Positions 10,976 through 20,906 of a DNA stretch of 64,000 nt are shown here, in pieces (within the stretch, counting starts at the first letter, position 1; each line of letters opens with the position of its first letter). Position numbers and translations under genes: made by a program. The DNA is from an uncultured Pelagibacteraceae bacterium. GTDB lineage: Bacteria > Pseudomonadota > Alphaproteobacteria > Pelagibacterales > Pelagibacteraceae. Location of the stretch: the NCBI GenBank assembly GCA_902574525.1, contig CACGNQ010000003.1, positions 1 to 64,000 on the forward strand, given 5' to 3'. The notes beneath the pieces are model-generated. The model did not search any database. It was given only the letters and a program-made list of their open reading frames with translations, and was not told the DNA's origin.

Positions 10976-12194
10976 ATTTTTTTTCTTTTATTATTTTTTC
11001 AAGCAAATTAGCACAGATTCTCAAAAGAATTCCAGACAACGCGCATATTAAAAATAAATCTAAAAGGGGTTTAATAGATACTAAATAGTTTATTTTAGAG
11101 AACACAGGATAACTTTTTACTGAAACAGTCAAGTAAAGATAGTTCGAAATAAAGAAAAATATATGTCTTCCAATTATAAAATAAAGAATATTTCTTATAA
11201 GGAGGTTATTATTTTTGTTGATAATTAAAAATGGATATACAAAAAATAAAAAAATTTCTCTATAAAAATAATTTGTAAAAACAAAATAATTTAATACACA
11301 GATTATAAGCCCTACAAAAAAAAGGCGGTTTTGGTAATTATTAAAATCATAACTTTGAAAAATTTTGATTTTTTTTGTCTTTGAAAAAAAGATAAATATT
11401 AAAAAAAATGCAACTATAAGTGTAAAAATTATAAGATTAATTCTAGATATACTTATTTGAAGTGGTGATGATAATACAAAAATATTATTAATTGAAAATG
11501 ACATTCCCCAGCTTGCAATAAATTGGTCTTTCATTAAGAAAATTTTTTTAATAATATTCAATTCATAATAAAAAAATATTATTATCGAAACCCAAAATAG
11601 AGAAAAATAAAAAAATCTATTAAAATTTTTTCCTCTTAAAATTAAAATAACTGATGAAACTATTGGATAAAACTTTGCCATGGTAGCAAAAGATATAAGT
11701 AGAAAATTTGTAAAATTTGATCTTGAGTAGCAAGCAGTAATTAAAAGTAGAAAGACTAATAAATCGTTATTAAATCTTTCGACTGCAAGTAGTGAAGGTG
11801 GACTAAAAATAAAAAGGGTGCACAAAATTAACTCAATGGCATTTTTCAAGTTAAAGTGCAGAATAATTATAGATATAAAAACTGATATAATTGTGTAAGG
11901 AAAATAGATTAAATAAAAATTAGAATATTTCTCAAAAAAAGGTATTTTTAAAAAAATACTACCATAAACATGAGTACGTCTATATTTGTCACATGGATTT
12001 TCCAAAAAAACGTCGAAACCTGAAATCTTACATTTTATTGCAGATATGATTACATTCCAGTCAGCAAATAATTCATTTTGACTGATGTTCATTAGATAAA
12101 CTAAACTGTGGTGCAGGTTATTTGAAAAAATTAACTGTAAAACGATAAGTACAAAAATTATAAATAAAAAATTAAACTTTTTATCCTTCAGCAT
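10962..12194 (-). CDS. polytopic membrane protein, GT-C/DUF2029-like
   Basis: 410 aa, multiple TM segments; NELFADWNVIISA; LAVERFNNDLLVFLLL; overlaps the next gene by 14 bp. Confidence 0.6.
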   Translation of the reverse strand: MLKDKKFNFLFIIFVLIVLQLIFSNNLHHSLVYLMNISQNELFADWNVIISAIKCKISGFDVFLENPCDKYRRTHVYGSIFLKIPFFEKYSNFYLIYFPYTIISVFISIIILHFNLKNAIELILCTLFIFSPPSLLAVERFNNDLLVFLLLITACYSRSNFTNFLLISFATMAKFYPIVSSVILILRGKNFNRFFYFSLFWVSIIIFFYYELNIIKKIFLMKDQFIASWGMSFSINNIFVLSSPLQISISRINLIIFTLIVAFFLIFIFFSKTKKIKIFQSYDFNNYQNRLFFVGLIICVLNYFVFTNYFYREIFLFFVYPFLIINKNNNLLIRNILYFIIGRHIFFFISNYLYLTVSVKSYPVFSKINYLVSIKPLLDLFLICALSGILLRICANLLEKIIKEKKYEVN

Positions 12195-12272
12195 TATTTA
12201 TTTAAGTATTTACTTTAGTAATGTGTGTAAAAAAACTAATGAATTTTTTACAATTAATAATATATTCAAAAT

Positions 12273-12530
12273 GTTGGTTTTCCAACTATGACGATAAACG
12301 AATTTCGTAATAAACATTGCGGACGTGGGGGCAGTACCCACCACCTCCACCATATTCAACTTAGGGGGGTGAACTAGGATCGACGGATGTGTAAAGGCTT
12401 TTCTTTCGTTCGGGATTGTTCCACCGTGACGGGCTATTTTATAATTGCAAATGATAAATTTGCTCTTGCTGCTTAATTAATTTATTAATTAAGTAACGGG
12501 GTTTTGGGGCACCTGGCAACAGAACGCCCC
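12273..12530 (+). ncRNA. ssrA: tmRNA, circularly permuted two-piece type
   Basis: Acceptor piece ends ...CACCTCC-A-CCA (12342-12352), immediately after a 5-bp T-arm-like hairpin GTGGG/CCCAC (12325-12341). A short intervening loop is followed by GGGGGTG (12365-12371), which pairs with CACCTCC over 7 bp (one G-U). Tag ORF at 12447-12476: GCA AAT GAT AAA TTT GCT CTT GCT GCT TAA = ANDKFALAA. Boundaries approximate. Confidence 0.92.
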
Positions 12531-12608
12531 TTAATATTTTACATAAAATTTATACACTGTGGCATTCTAATTCTTTAATAGTTAGTTTAGATATTATTAA
12601 AATTTACT

Positions 12609-13073
12609 ATGAAACTAAAACTAAATAAAAAAGTTCCAAACTTTAAGTTACCTAGTACAAGCGGTGACGTTTTAGAAATCAGCAAAGTAAAAAAAAATAT
12701 AATTCTCTACATTTATCCAAAAGATGATACTCCTGGATGTACGCTAGAGTCCAAAGATTTTAGCAATTTAAATAGTCTTTTTAAAAAAAGAAAAACAGTT
12801 GTTTTAGGTATTTCTAAAGACTCTATTAGCAGTCACTTAAAATTTAAAAAAAAATATAAACTTAAATTCAATTTGTTATCAGATGAAAAATTAGTAGTTA
12901 TTAAAAAATATGGTGCATGGGGTAAAAAAAAATTTTTAGGAAAAAGTTATATGGGTATAATCAGGTCTACCTTTTTAATCAGTTCCAAAGGCAAATTGAT
13001 TAAAGTCTGGTCAAATGTAAGAGTTAAAGATCATGCTAAAGAAGTTTTGGCAGAGTTAAAAAAAATAGCCTAA
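12609..13073 (+). CDS. bcp: thioredoxin-dependent peroxiredoxin (Bcp/PrxQ)
   Basis: KVPNFKLPSTSGD...YPKDDTPGCTLESKDF. Confidence 0.93.
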   Translation: MKLKLNKKVPNFKLPSTSGDVLEISKVKKNIILYIYPKDDTPGCTLESKDFSNLNSLFKKRKTVVLGISKDSISSHLKFKKKYKLKFNLLSDEKLVVIKKYGAWGKKKFLGKSYMGIIRSTFLISSKGKLIKVWSNVRVKDHAKEVLAELKKIA

Positions 13074-13111
13074 TATAGAAATTTTTAGTATAAAGAAATC
13101 TATCTTTAACT

Positions 13112-13873
13112 ATGAAAAAAATTACCCGTTTTTACAAAAAAATAGCATTAAATTTAAAACCAAAAATTGACGTTGATAAAATTACTAAAAATTTTCTCAC
13201 CTTAGATGAAATATTTAATTATTTTGGGACAGATAAAGGCACAAATGTAAAAAACCAATACGATAAAAATTCGGATCTTGTTATTGGACATGGTTTTGCT
13301 AAATTTTATGAAAAGCATTTATTAAATTTTAGAAATCAAAACTTTGATCTACTAGAGATTGGTACATGGCGCGGAGCATCATCAGCTGCATTTACAATTT
13401 ACTTTCCTAAAGCTTATATTTATGGTGTGGATAGAAATTTTAAGTTTAGTTATAAATCTAAAAGAATGAAATTCATAAACTGTGATTTGACAGTTGATAA
13501 AGAATTTAAAGATTTAAAAAAATTTATAGATAATAAAAAGTTTAAAATTATTATTGATGATGGATCCCATATTTTAACGCATATCATTAAAAACCTTAAA
13601 TTTTTCATAAAAAAGGTTGAGAGTGACTGTTATTATATAATAGAAGATTTTAATGCACCTAAAGATCAGATTCACTTAAACGACAGTAATGGTAAAGAAA
13701 TTTTTATAGAAGAAATGTTTACTAAAATAAAAAATAAAGAATATTTCGAATCTAAAATTCTGAGCAAAGAAGACCAGAGTTATCTATTTGAAAATATAGA
13801 GGAAATTTACACTTATGAGGGAAATCTAAAAAAGCCTTTATCATCAAATATAGCGTTTATAAAAAAAAAATAA
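13112..13873 (+). CDS. class I SAM-dependent methyltransferase, MycE-like
   Basis: FGTDKGT...HGFAKFYEKHL...LLEIGTWRGASSAAFTIYFPKAYIYGVDRN; IIDDGSHILTH. Confidence 0.75.
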   Translation: MKKITRFYKKIALNLKPKIDVDKITKNFLTLDEIFNYFGTDKGTNVKNQYDKNSDLVIGHGFAKFYEKHLLNFRNQNFDLLEIGTWRGASSAAFTIYFPKAYIYGVDRNFKFSYKSKRMKFINCDLTVDKEFKDLKKFIDNKKFKIIIDDGSHILTHIIKNLKFFIKKVESDCYYIIEDFNAPKDQIHLNDSNGKEIFIEEMFTKIKNKEYFESKILSKEDQSYLFENIEEIYTYEGNLKKPLSSNIAFIKKK

Positions 13874-14248
13874 TTAACCTTTGATAAGTTTAGAAAAGTT
13901 AGGAACAAAATAATTTGGACCCTTCATCACTTTACCTTTTTCGTTAAAGATTGGTTTGCCGTCTTTGTCTAATTTACTCATATTAGACTTCTGTACCTCA
14001 TTAAAACAAGCATCTAAATTTAATCCAAATGCATGACCAGCTCCGTAAGTAACATATAAAATGTCAGTAAGGGCGTCTGCTACTTCTGCTAAATTCTTGT
14101 GTTTTAATGCGTCTTTTAACTCACTCAATTCCTCCTCTATCAAACTAACTCTTAAATCAATAATTTTACTTGAACTTAAACTAGCTGATGTTTTTACTTC
14201 CTGCTTAAATGTTTTCATAAACAAACCAACTTTTTCAAAATTTGTCAT
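13874..14248 (-). CDS. MazG-like/PRA-PH-type nucleotide pyrophosphohydrolase
   Basis: LRVSLIEEELSELKDALKHKNLAEVADALTDILYVTYGAGHAFGLNLD: ExxE and ExxxD-type motifs. Confidence 0.85.
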   Translation of the reverse strand: MTNFEKVGLFMKTFKQEVKTSASLSSSKIIDLRVSLIEEELSELKDALKHKNLAEVADALTDILYVTYGAGHAFGLNLDACFNEVQKSNMSKLDKDGKPIFNEKGKVMKGPNYFVPNFSKLIKG

Positions 14249-14317
14249 ATCACTCCTATTTGATTCTCTTTAAACTTAATGTATAAGAAATATATCAGTT
14301 CACTCAAACTAAAGTTT

Positions 14318-15712
14318 ATGAAAACTAGAAAAGAATACGATAGTATCGGGTCAGTAAAAGTCCCTGTGGATAAATATTGGGGTGCGTCAACTGAAAGATC
14401 TAAAAAATACTTCAATATCGGTGATATTTTAGTTAATCCTATAATTATTAAATCTATTGCAATAATAAAGAAATCTGCCGCGATTGTGCATCTAAAAGAT
14501 AAAAAAATTGAAAAAAAAATTGCAAACGCTGTTATCAAAGCATCTGATGAAGTGATTTCCGGAAAATTAAAAGATCATTTTCCTCTTAAAGTTTGGCAAA
14601 CGGGTTCTGGTACCCAAACTAATATGAACATTAATGAGGTAATTGCTAATAGAGCCATTGAAATGCTTAAAGGCAAAAAGGGCACAAAAAAGCCTGTGCA
14701 TCCAAATGATCATGTTAATAAATCACAATCAACTAATGATGTGTTTCCCACTGCTATTCATATAGCGGTTGCAACTAAAACAGTAAGTGAACTTTTGCCA
14801 AGTTTACAATTATTAAATAAAAAACTAACAAATAAAGTATATGAATTTAATAAAATAATAAAAATTGGAAGAACCCATCTTCAAGATGCTACCCCAATCT
14901 CATTAGGTCAAGAATTTTCAGGATATCAGTCTCAATTAGAAGACTGCATAAAAAGAATAAAATTAAGTCTTAAAGAAATTTATTATTTAGCTCAAGGTGG
15001 AACGGCTGTAGGAACAGGCATTAACACTACAAAAAATTTTGATAAAAAAATTATTAAAGAAATTTCAAAAATAACTAGGTTACCATTTAAGTGTGCAAAA
15101 AACAAATTTGCTGCATTAGCTTCACATGACCCAATCGTAAATTTTTCTGGAACTTTAAATACTACTGCTGTTTGCTTAATGAAAATTGCTAATGATATCC
15201 GATTTCTTGGATCTGGTCCAAGAGCTGGGTATTCAGAATTAATATTGCCTGAAAATGAAGCTGGATCATCAATAATGCCTGGTAAAGTTAATCCCACACA
15301 ATGTGAAGCTATTACAATGGTTTGTACAAAAGTTATAGGCAATCATAATGGAATTACAATTGCAGGTTCACATGGTCACTTCGAACTAAATGTATTTAAA
15401 CCTTTGATTGCTCACAACATCGTGCAATCTCTAACTTTGTTATCTGATAGTTCAAAAAATTTTGCTAATTACTGTGTCACTGGAATAAAAGCTAATAAGA
15501 AAAGAATTAGTGAATTACTTGATAAATCACTAATGTTAGTAACAGCATTAACACCAAAAATTGGGTATGACAATGCAGCTAAAATTGCAAAAAAAGCTCT
15601 TAAAAATAATACATCACTAAAATATGAAACATTAAAAACAAAATTAATAAGTGAAAAAGAGTATGATAAATTAGTTGATCCTAAAAAAATGATTTACCCT
15701 TCATCTAAATAA
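14318..15712 (+). CDS. fumC: fumarate hydratase class II
   Basis: [16 protein letters not shown] signature; [22 protein letters not shown]; start trimmed to [11 protein letters not shown]. Confidence 0.95.
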   Translation: MKTRKEYDSIGSVKVPVDKYWGASTERSKKYFNIGDILVNPIIIKSIAIIKKSAAIVHLKDKKIEKKIANAVIKASDEVISGKLKDHFPLKVWQTGSGTQTNMNINEVIANRAIEMLKGKKGTKKPVHPNDHVNKSQSTNDVFPTAIHIAVATKTVSELLPSLQLLNKKLTNKVYEFNKIIKIGRTHLQDATPISLGQEFSGYQSQLEDCIKRIKLSLKEIYYLAQGGTAVGTGINTTKNFDKKIIKEISKITRLPFKCAKNKFAALASHDPIVNFSGTLNTTAVCLMKIANDIRFLGSGPRAGYSELILPENEAGSSIMPGKVNPTQCEAITMVCTKVIGNHNGITIAGSHGHFELNVFKPLIAHNIVQSLTLLSDSSKNFANYCVTGIKANKKRISELLDKSLMLVTALTPKIGYDNAAKIAKKALKNNTSLKYETLKTKLISEKEYDKLVDPKKMIYPSSK

Positions 15713-17142
15713 ATATTAAGAACTTTTTTAATAAAATTTTTTAAAAGAACACTGTTCGAGTAAATAAATCTAGTTTCGTAATTATCCTCCACAAAATCAT
15801 CTACGTTCTTTGATTGTATAATTTGATTTTTCTTGTCTAAAAAATTAATTCTGTCTATAGAATATTTTGAATTATTCAAATTTAATGTAAAATAAAAATT
15901 TATTTTATCAAATTTTCTCTTAAATCTTTTCTTTTTTGAAATTGGGAGAATTTTATATAAATGATTGTGATCAAAAACATTTAATTTTATTTCGCCAGTT
16001 AAATTTGAGCTTCCTTCAAAAGATTCGAATTGGGTATTATTTATTGTTATTTTTGCAAATTTATTATTTTCTAAATACGAATTATCAAAATTTAAATTAC
16101 CTTCTTCAAAATTAAGATTTATATTTGCGACACTAAATATCCTATTCCTATATAATTTACTTGTTTTAATTTTAACTAATCCATTAATATTATCATTTTG
16201 AAGAATATTTGAAGATACTAACTCATTAATAAAAAATAAATTTTTAAATATATATTCTAAATCAATTTCCTCAGCATCTACAAATATTTTAAAACTAAAT
16301 GGTAAAAGATCAATGTTTCCAAAATAGCTTATGGGTGTATTAATGATAAGCGATTTTTTTGAATTAATTTTAATTTGATTTTTTGAAATATTGTAATTTG
16401 TTTTTAAGTTATTTGATAAAATATTTAGTGTGTTTTCATATTTATAATTTCCGTTTGAAAAAATACTTTTATTAATAAAACTAATATCTAATTTATCAGC
16501 TTTAAAATTCGAAATTATATTTTTATTACTTAAATTTTTTTCCCAATCAAATGTAATCGGCACATTAAATATATTACCTTTTGTCTTAAACAGCTGAAAA
16601 TTATTTTTTTCATTTTTAAAAAAATTTAAATTGTCAATTGAATATATAAAATTTATAGTGTTGTTATTATCATTAAAGAATAGCTTGCTTTTTTTTATAT
16701 AAATTTTTCTTTTAGAAAATTCATTTTCAAATAAATTGGAAATAAAATTTAAATTTTGTCTATTAAAAAAAAAATTCCCTTTCGAAAGAACTATTTGTTT
16801 AATCTTAATATTTTCACTTTTAAATAAGTTTTTTTGACTTATAAAAATTTTTATATCCTTTATTTCTCCAATTTCTTCTGTTGCTTTTTCTCTATTTGCA
16901 AAAATTTTAGAATCTTTAACATGAAAATGAGGTTGGGGAAGTATTCTGTATGCAATATTGCTTGAAAGACTAAAATTTAGGCCAAACTCTTCAGATAATT
17001 TATCATGAAGGTCCTTTTGAACTCTTCCACTATCATGCAAACTTGGTATTGATAGATATAATAGGTATAAAAAAAGTAAACTGGCTATTGTGAATATTCC
17101 AATTTTTAGATTAAATTTTATATTTAAATTTATTTTTTTCAT
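15694..17142 (-). CDS. AsmA-family protein
   Basis: N-terminal TM followed by [35 protein letters not shown]. Confidence 0.75.
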   Translation of the reverse strand: MKKINLNIKFNLKIGIFTIASLLFLYLLYLSIPSLHDSGRVQKDLHDKLSEEFGLNFSLSSNIAYRILPQPHFHVKDSKIFANREKATEEIGEIKDIKIFISQKNLFKSENIKIKQIVLSKGNFFFNRQNLNFISNLFENEFSKRKIYIKKSKLFFNDNNNTINFIYSIDNLNFFKNEKNNFQLFKTKGNIFNVPITFDWEKNLSNKNIISNFKADKLDISFINKSIFSNGNYKYENTLNILSNNLKTNYNISKNQIKINSKKSLIINTPISYFGNIDLLPFSFKIFVDAEEIDLEYIFKNLFFINELVSSNILQNDNINGLVKIKTSKLYRNRIFSVANINLNFEEGNLNFDNSYLENNKFAKITINNTQFESFEGSSNLTGEIKLNVFDHNHLYKILPISKKKRFKRKFDKINFYFTLNLNNSKYSIDRINFLDKKNQIIQSKNVDDFVEDNYETRFIYSNSVLLKNFIKKVLNIYLDEG

Positions 17143-17175
17143 TAATTTAAAATGATTTATAATGATTATTTGTAA

Positions 17176-19212
17176 ATGATAAACTTCGATTATTTAAAAG
17201 ATTTAAATTCTGCACAAAAAGAGGCAGTAGTTAATACTGAGGGCCCTGTTTTGGTAGTTGCTGGGGCAGGTTCAGGAAAAACAAAAGTATTAACGTCTCG
17301 AATAGCTCATATAATTAAAAATAAAAAAGCTTTTCCAAATCAGATTTTGTCTGTCACTTTTACTAATAAAGCTGCAAAAGAAATGCATTTTAGAGTAAGC
17401 AAAATACTTAAGTCAGAAGCAACTGGTCTATCCTGGCTTGGGACTTTTCATTCTATATGTGCAAAAATTTTAAGAAGACATGCAAAGGCTGCTGGATTAA
17501 ATTCAAATTTTACTATCTTAGATACTGATGACCAAATACGATTAATTAAAAATATTTGTAAATCTGAAAACATTGACTCAAAAAAACTTTCTCCAAAATT
17601 AATTCTTTCAATTATAGACAAGTGGAAAAATAAAGGATGGTTTCCAAATGCTGTTATTTTAAAAAAAAAAGATATTTTTGATAAAATAATTTTACCTGTT
17701 TATAAAATTTACCAACAAAAATTAATTGACTTAAATTGTTGTGATTTTGGAGATCTTATTTTACATTGTGTAAATATCTTAGAGAAAAATGAAGATATTT
17801 GTGAAATTTACAAAAAAAATTTCAAGTACATACTTGTGGATGAATATCAAGATACGAATTTTATTCAAAGTAAGTGGTTAAATATTCTTGCTAAATCAAA
17901 TCAAAATATTTGCTGTGTAGGCGACGATGATCAATCAATTTATAGCTGGAGGGGAGCTGAAATAAAAAATTTTCTAGAATTTGATCAAATTTATGAAAAT
18001 ACAAAGATAATTAGACTTGAAGAAAATTATAGATCTACCCAGAATATTTTATCTGTAGCGTCTGAATTAATATCTAATAATAAAAAAAGAGTTGGTAAGA
18101 CCTTAAGGACTAATTTAGATGAAGGTGATTTAATAAAACTTAATTGTTATAGAAATGGAAAAGAAGAAGCTATTGGTTTAAGTGACGAGATTGAAAAAAG
18201 TCTAAGGAAAGATTTTTCGTTAAATAATATTACTATATTGGTGCGCGCAATATTTCAAACAAGAGAATTTGAAGAGAGGTTTTTGAAAATTGGACTACCT
18301 TATAGAATTATTGGTGGTACCAAGTTTTATGAAAGAGCTGAGATTAAGGATTGTATTGCTTACCTAAGATTAGTTTATCAAGAAAAAGATGACTTAGCCT
18401 TTGAAAGAATTGTAAACAACCCTAAAAGATCAATTGGTGAAAGTACTATTAAATTAATGCATGATTATGCAAAAAAAAATTCTATTTCACTAGTATTTGC
18501 ATCAAAAAAATTAATTGAATTAAACAAAATAAAACCAAAAGCTAAAATTGGATTAAGTAATTTTTTAAATTTTTTAAATAAGTGGAAAAATGACTATAAA
18601 ATAAAAAATACTTATCATGTAAAGTTATTACAAATAATACTAGATGAGTCAGGATATTCTTTAATGCTCAAAAATAAAAAAGATTTAGAAAATGAAAATA
18701 GACTAGAAAATATCAAAGAACTTTTAAGTGCAATGAAAGAGTTTGATAATTTAGAAAGTTTTTTAGAGCATGTTTCTTTGGCTACATCAATTGATCAAGA
18801 TTGGGATGGTCAAAAAGTTAATTTAATGACTATGCATGCATCTAAAGGTTTGGAATTTGATGTAATTTTTTTACCAGGATGGGAAGAGGGTTTATTCCCT
18901 CACCAAAAATCTTTAGAAGAAAAAGGAGAGAAAGCTTTAGAAGAAGAGAGACGACTTGCTTATGTTGGTATAACTAGGGCAAAAAAGAAGGCATATATTT
19001 CTTTTTCAATGAATAGATTTTATCAAGGCGACTGGATAGATAGCATGGCATCAAGATTTGTAGAAGAGCTACCAGAAAAATATATAGAAAAAAATATTTT
19101 CTCAGATGAGAACGAAAATAGTGAAGAAGATTTTGATTTTAATCAAGATTTTGAAATAGAGGAAGGCACAAGAAGCCCTGGATGGCTCAGATATCAAAAA
19201 AGAATTAAATGA
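17176..19212 (+). CDS. uvrD: UvrD/PcrA-type superfamily 1 DNA helicase
   Basis: LNSAQKEAVVNTEGPVLVVAGAGSGKT; VDEYQDTNFIQ; GDDDQSIYSWRGA; LTMMHASKGLEF. Confidence 0.94.
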   Translation: MINFDYLKDLNSAQKEAVVNTEGPVLVVAGAGSGKTKVLTSRIAHIIKNKKAFPNQILSVTFTNKAAKEMHFRVSKILKSEATGLSWLGTFHSICAKILRRHAKAAGLNSNFTILDTDDQIRLIKNICKSENIDSKKLSPKLILSIIDKWKNKGWFPNAVILKKKDIFDKIILPVYKIYQQKLIDLNCCDFGDLILHCVNILEKNEDICEIYKKNFKYILVDEYQDTNFIQSKWLNILAKSNQNICCVGDDDQSIYSWRGAEIKNFLEFDQIYENTKIIRLEENYRSTQNILSVASELISNNKKRVGKTLRTNLDEGDLIKLNCYRNGKEEAIGLSDEIEKSLRKDFSLNNITILVRAIFQTREFEERFLKIGLPYRIIGGTKFYERAEIKDCIAYLRLVYQEKDDLAFERIVNNPKRSIGESTIKLMHDYAKKNSISLVFASKKLIELNKIKPKAKIGLSNFLNFLNKWKNDYKIKNTYHVKLLQIILDESGYSLMLKNKKDLENENRLENIKELLSAMKEFDNLESFLEHVSLATSIDQDWDGQKVNLMTMHASKGLEFDVIFLPGWEEGLFPHQKSLEEKGEKALEEERRLAYVGITRAKKKAYISFSMNRFYQGDWIDSMASRFVEELPEKYIEKNIFSDENENSEEDFDFNQDFEIEEGTRSPGWLRYQKRIK

Positions 19213-20906
19213 AAAAAACCAATTTAAAAAAACTTTATCAATCGATATCTAATTACAATTTAGATGGATATATAGTTCCAAAAAACGATAGTTTTTTTAC
19301 TGAGCAAGTTAAACATGATAGATTGCAATTAATTTCAAATTTTAGTGGTTCTGCTGGATTAGCAGTACTCTTAAAAAAAAAAAATTACCTTTTTGTTGAT
19401 AGTAGATACACAATTCAAGCAAAATTAGAATCCGGCAAAGATTTTAAAATTGTGAAAATTCACGAGAAACTCCCTAAAAATGAATTTAAAAACCTTAAAC
19501 TAGGATTTGATCCCAATCTATTTACATATAATCAATTAAATTATTTGTTCGGAAAAAAGATTAAATTATTACCTATAAAATCAAACCTAATAGACCATAT
19601 TTTTAAAACTAAGGAAATTTTAGGTAAACCTTTTTACTCATTGCCAAATAGTGTGACAGGAGAAAGTCATAAAAAAAAGGTTAATTTAATATCAAAATAT
19701 CTTAAAAAGAAAAAAGCAGATTTTATATACATAAGTTCACCTGAGAACGTGGCGTGGTTATTAAATATTAGAGGATCGGATACACCATTCTCACCTTTAC
19801 CTCATTGTAGTCTGATTTTAAGCAAAAACAAAAAATTATATTTAATAACCAAAAAGTATAAAATTAAAAACCTTCTAAAAATAAAAAAATTAATTTTAAA
19901 ACAATTTATAGAAGAAAAAAACTTTAAAAAATTAATTGACAGTTTAGATGGAAAAAAATTTATTGTGGATGGTAATACTTTATCAGTTTTTAATGAAAAT
20001 ATCATTAAATCAAAATTTTTAATTACGGATAGAATCGACCCATGTTACATTTTTAAAGCAAAAAAAAATCCAACCGAAATAAAAAATATGATTCAAAGTC
20101 ATATTGCAGATGGAGTAGCTTTAACTAAATTTATTTTTTGGATGAAAAATTTAAAAAATAAACATATAACTGAAATAGAAGCTGAAAAAAAATTAGAGAA
20201 TTTTAGAAAAAAAAATAAAAAATATTTATATCCAAGTTTTAATACAATTGCAGGGACAGGTTCAAATGGTGCTATTATTCATTACAGGGCTTCAAAAAAA
20301 ACTAATAAAATAATAAAAAAAAAAGATATATTTCTTTGTGACTCTGGTGGTCAGTATCAATATGGAACTACAGATGTAACAAGAACAATTTGTTTTGACA
20401 AACAACCAAAAAAGATTAGAGATATTTTTACCTTAGTTTTAAAAGGACATATTGCAGTTGTCACAAGCAATATAGTTAAAAATGATACTGGAAAAAAATT
20501 AGATTTTCATGCAAGAAAATTTTTAAAAAAATATAAATTAGATTATGGTCATGGCACTGGGCATGGTGTTGGTTATTTTTTAAATGTTCACGAGGGACCG
20601 CAATCAATTTCTAAATTTAATCAAATAAAACTTCAAGAAGGAATGATTTTGAGTAATGAGCCCGGATATTATAAGGAAGGTAAATTTGGAATTAGAATTG
20701 AAAATTTAATTTATATTACAAAAAAAAATAAAAAGTTATTTTTTGAAAACCTAACTTTAGCACCGATAGATAAAGATCTAATTAATTATAAATTATTAAA
20801 TTATAAAGAAAAAAATTATTTATTTAACTATCACCTATTAGTATATTCAAAAATTTCCAAGTATTTAAATAAAAACGAGAAAAAATGGTTGATTAAGAAT
20901 CTTTAA
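19209..20906 (+). CDS. pepP: Xaa-Pro aminopeptidase (M24B)
   Basis: DSGGQYQYGTTDVTRT, HGTGHGVGYFLNVHEGP, NEPGYYKEGKFGIRIEN metal-ligand motifs. Confidence 0.92.
   Translation: MKKTNLKKLYQSISNYNLDGYIVPKNDSFFTEQVKHDRLQLISNFSGSAGLAVLLKKKNYLFVDSRYTIQAKLESGKDFKIVKIHEKLPKNEFKNLKLGFDPNLFTYNQLNYLFGKKIKLLPIKSNLIDHIFKTKEILGKPFYSLPNSVTGESHKKKVNLISKYLKKKKADFIYISSPENVAWLLNIRGSDTPFSPLPHCSLILSKNKKLYLITKKYKIKNLLKIKKLILKQFIEEKNFKKLIDSLDGKKFIVDGNTLSVFNENIIKSKFLITDRIDPCYIFKAKKNPTEIKNMIQSHIADGVALTKFIFWMKNLKNKHITEIEAEKKLENFRKKNKKYLYPSFNTIAGTGSNGAIIHYRASKKTNKIIKKKDIFLCDSGGQYQYGTTDVTRTICFDKQPKKIRDIFTLVLKGHIAVVTSNIVKNDTGKKLDFHARKFLKKYKLDYGHGTGHGVGYFLNVHEGPQSISKFNQIKLQEGMILSNEPGYYKEGKFGIRIENLIYITKKNKKLFFENLTLAPIDKDLINYKLLNYKEKNYLFNYHLLVYSKISKYLNKNEKKWLIKNL

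Noticed and set aside
14245-14538. Minus-strand 97 aa ORF overlapping the fumC 5' end
   Set aside because: Overlaps the real fumC start on the opposite strand; hydrophobic shadow translation
14992-15342. Minus-strand ORF of 116 aa within fumC
   Set aside because: Antisense shadow of strongly conserved FumC motifs
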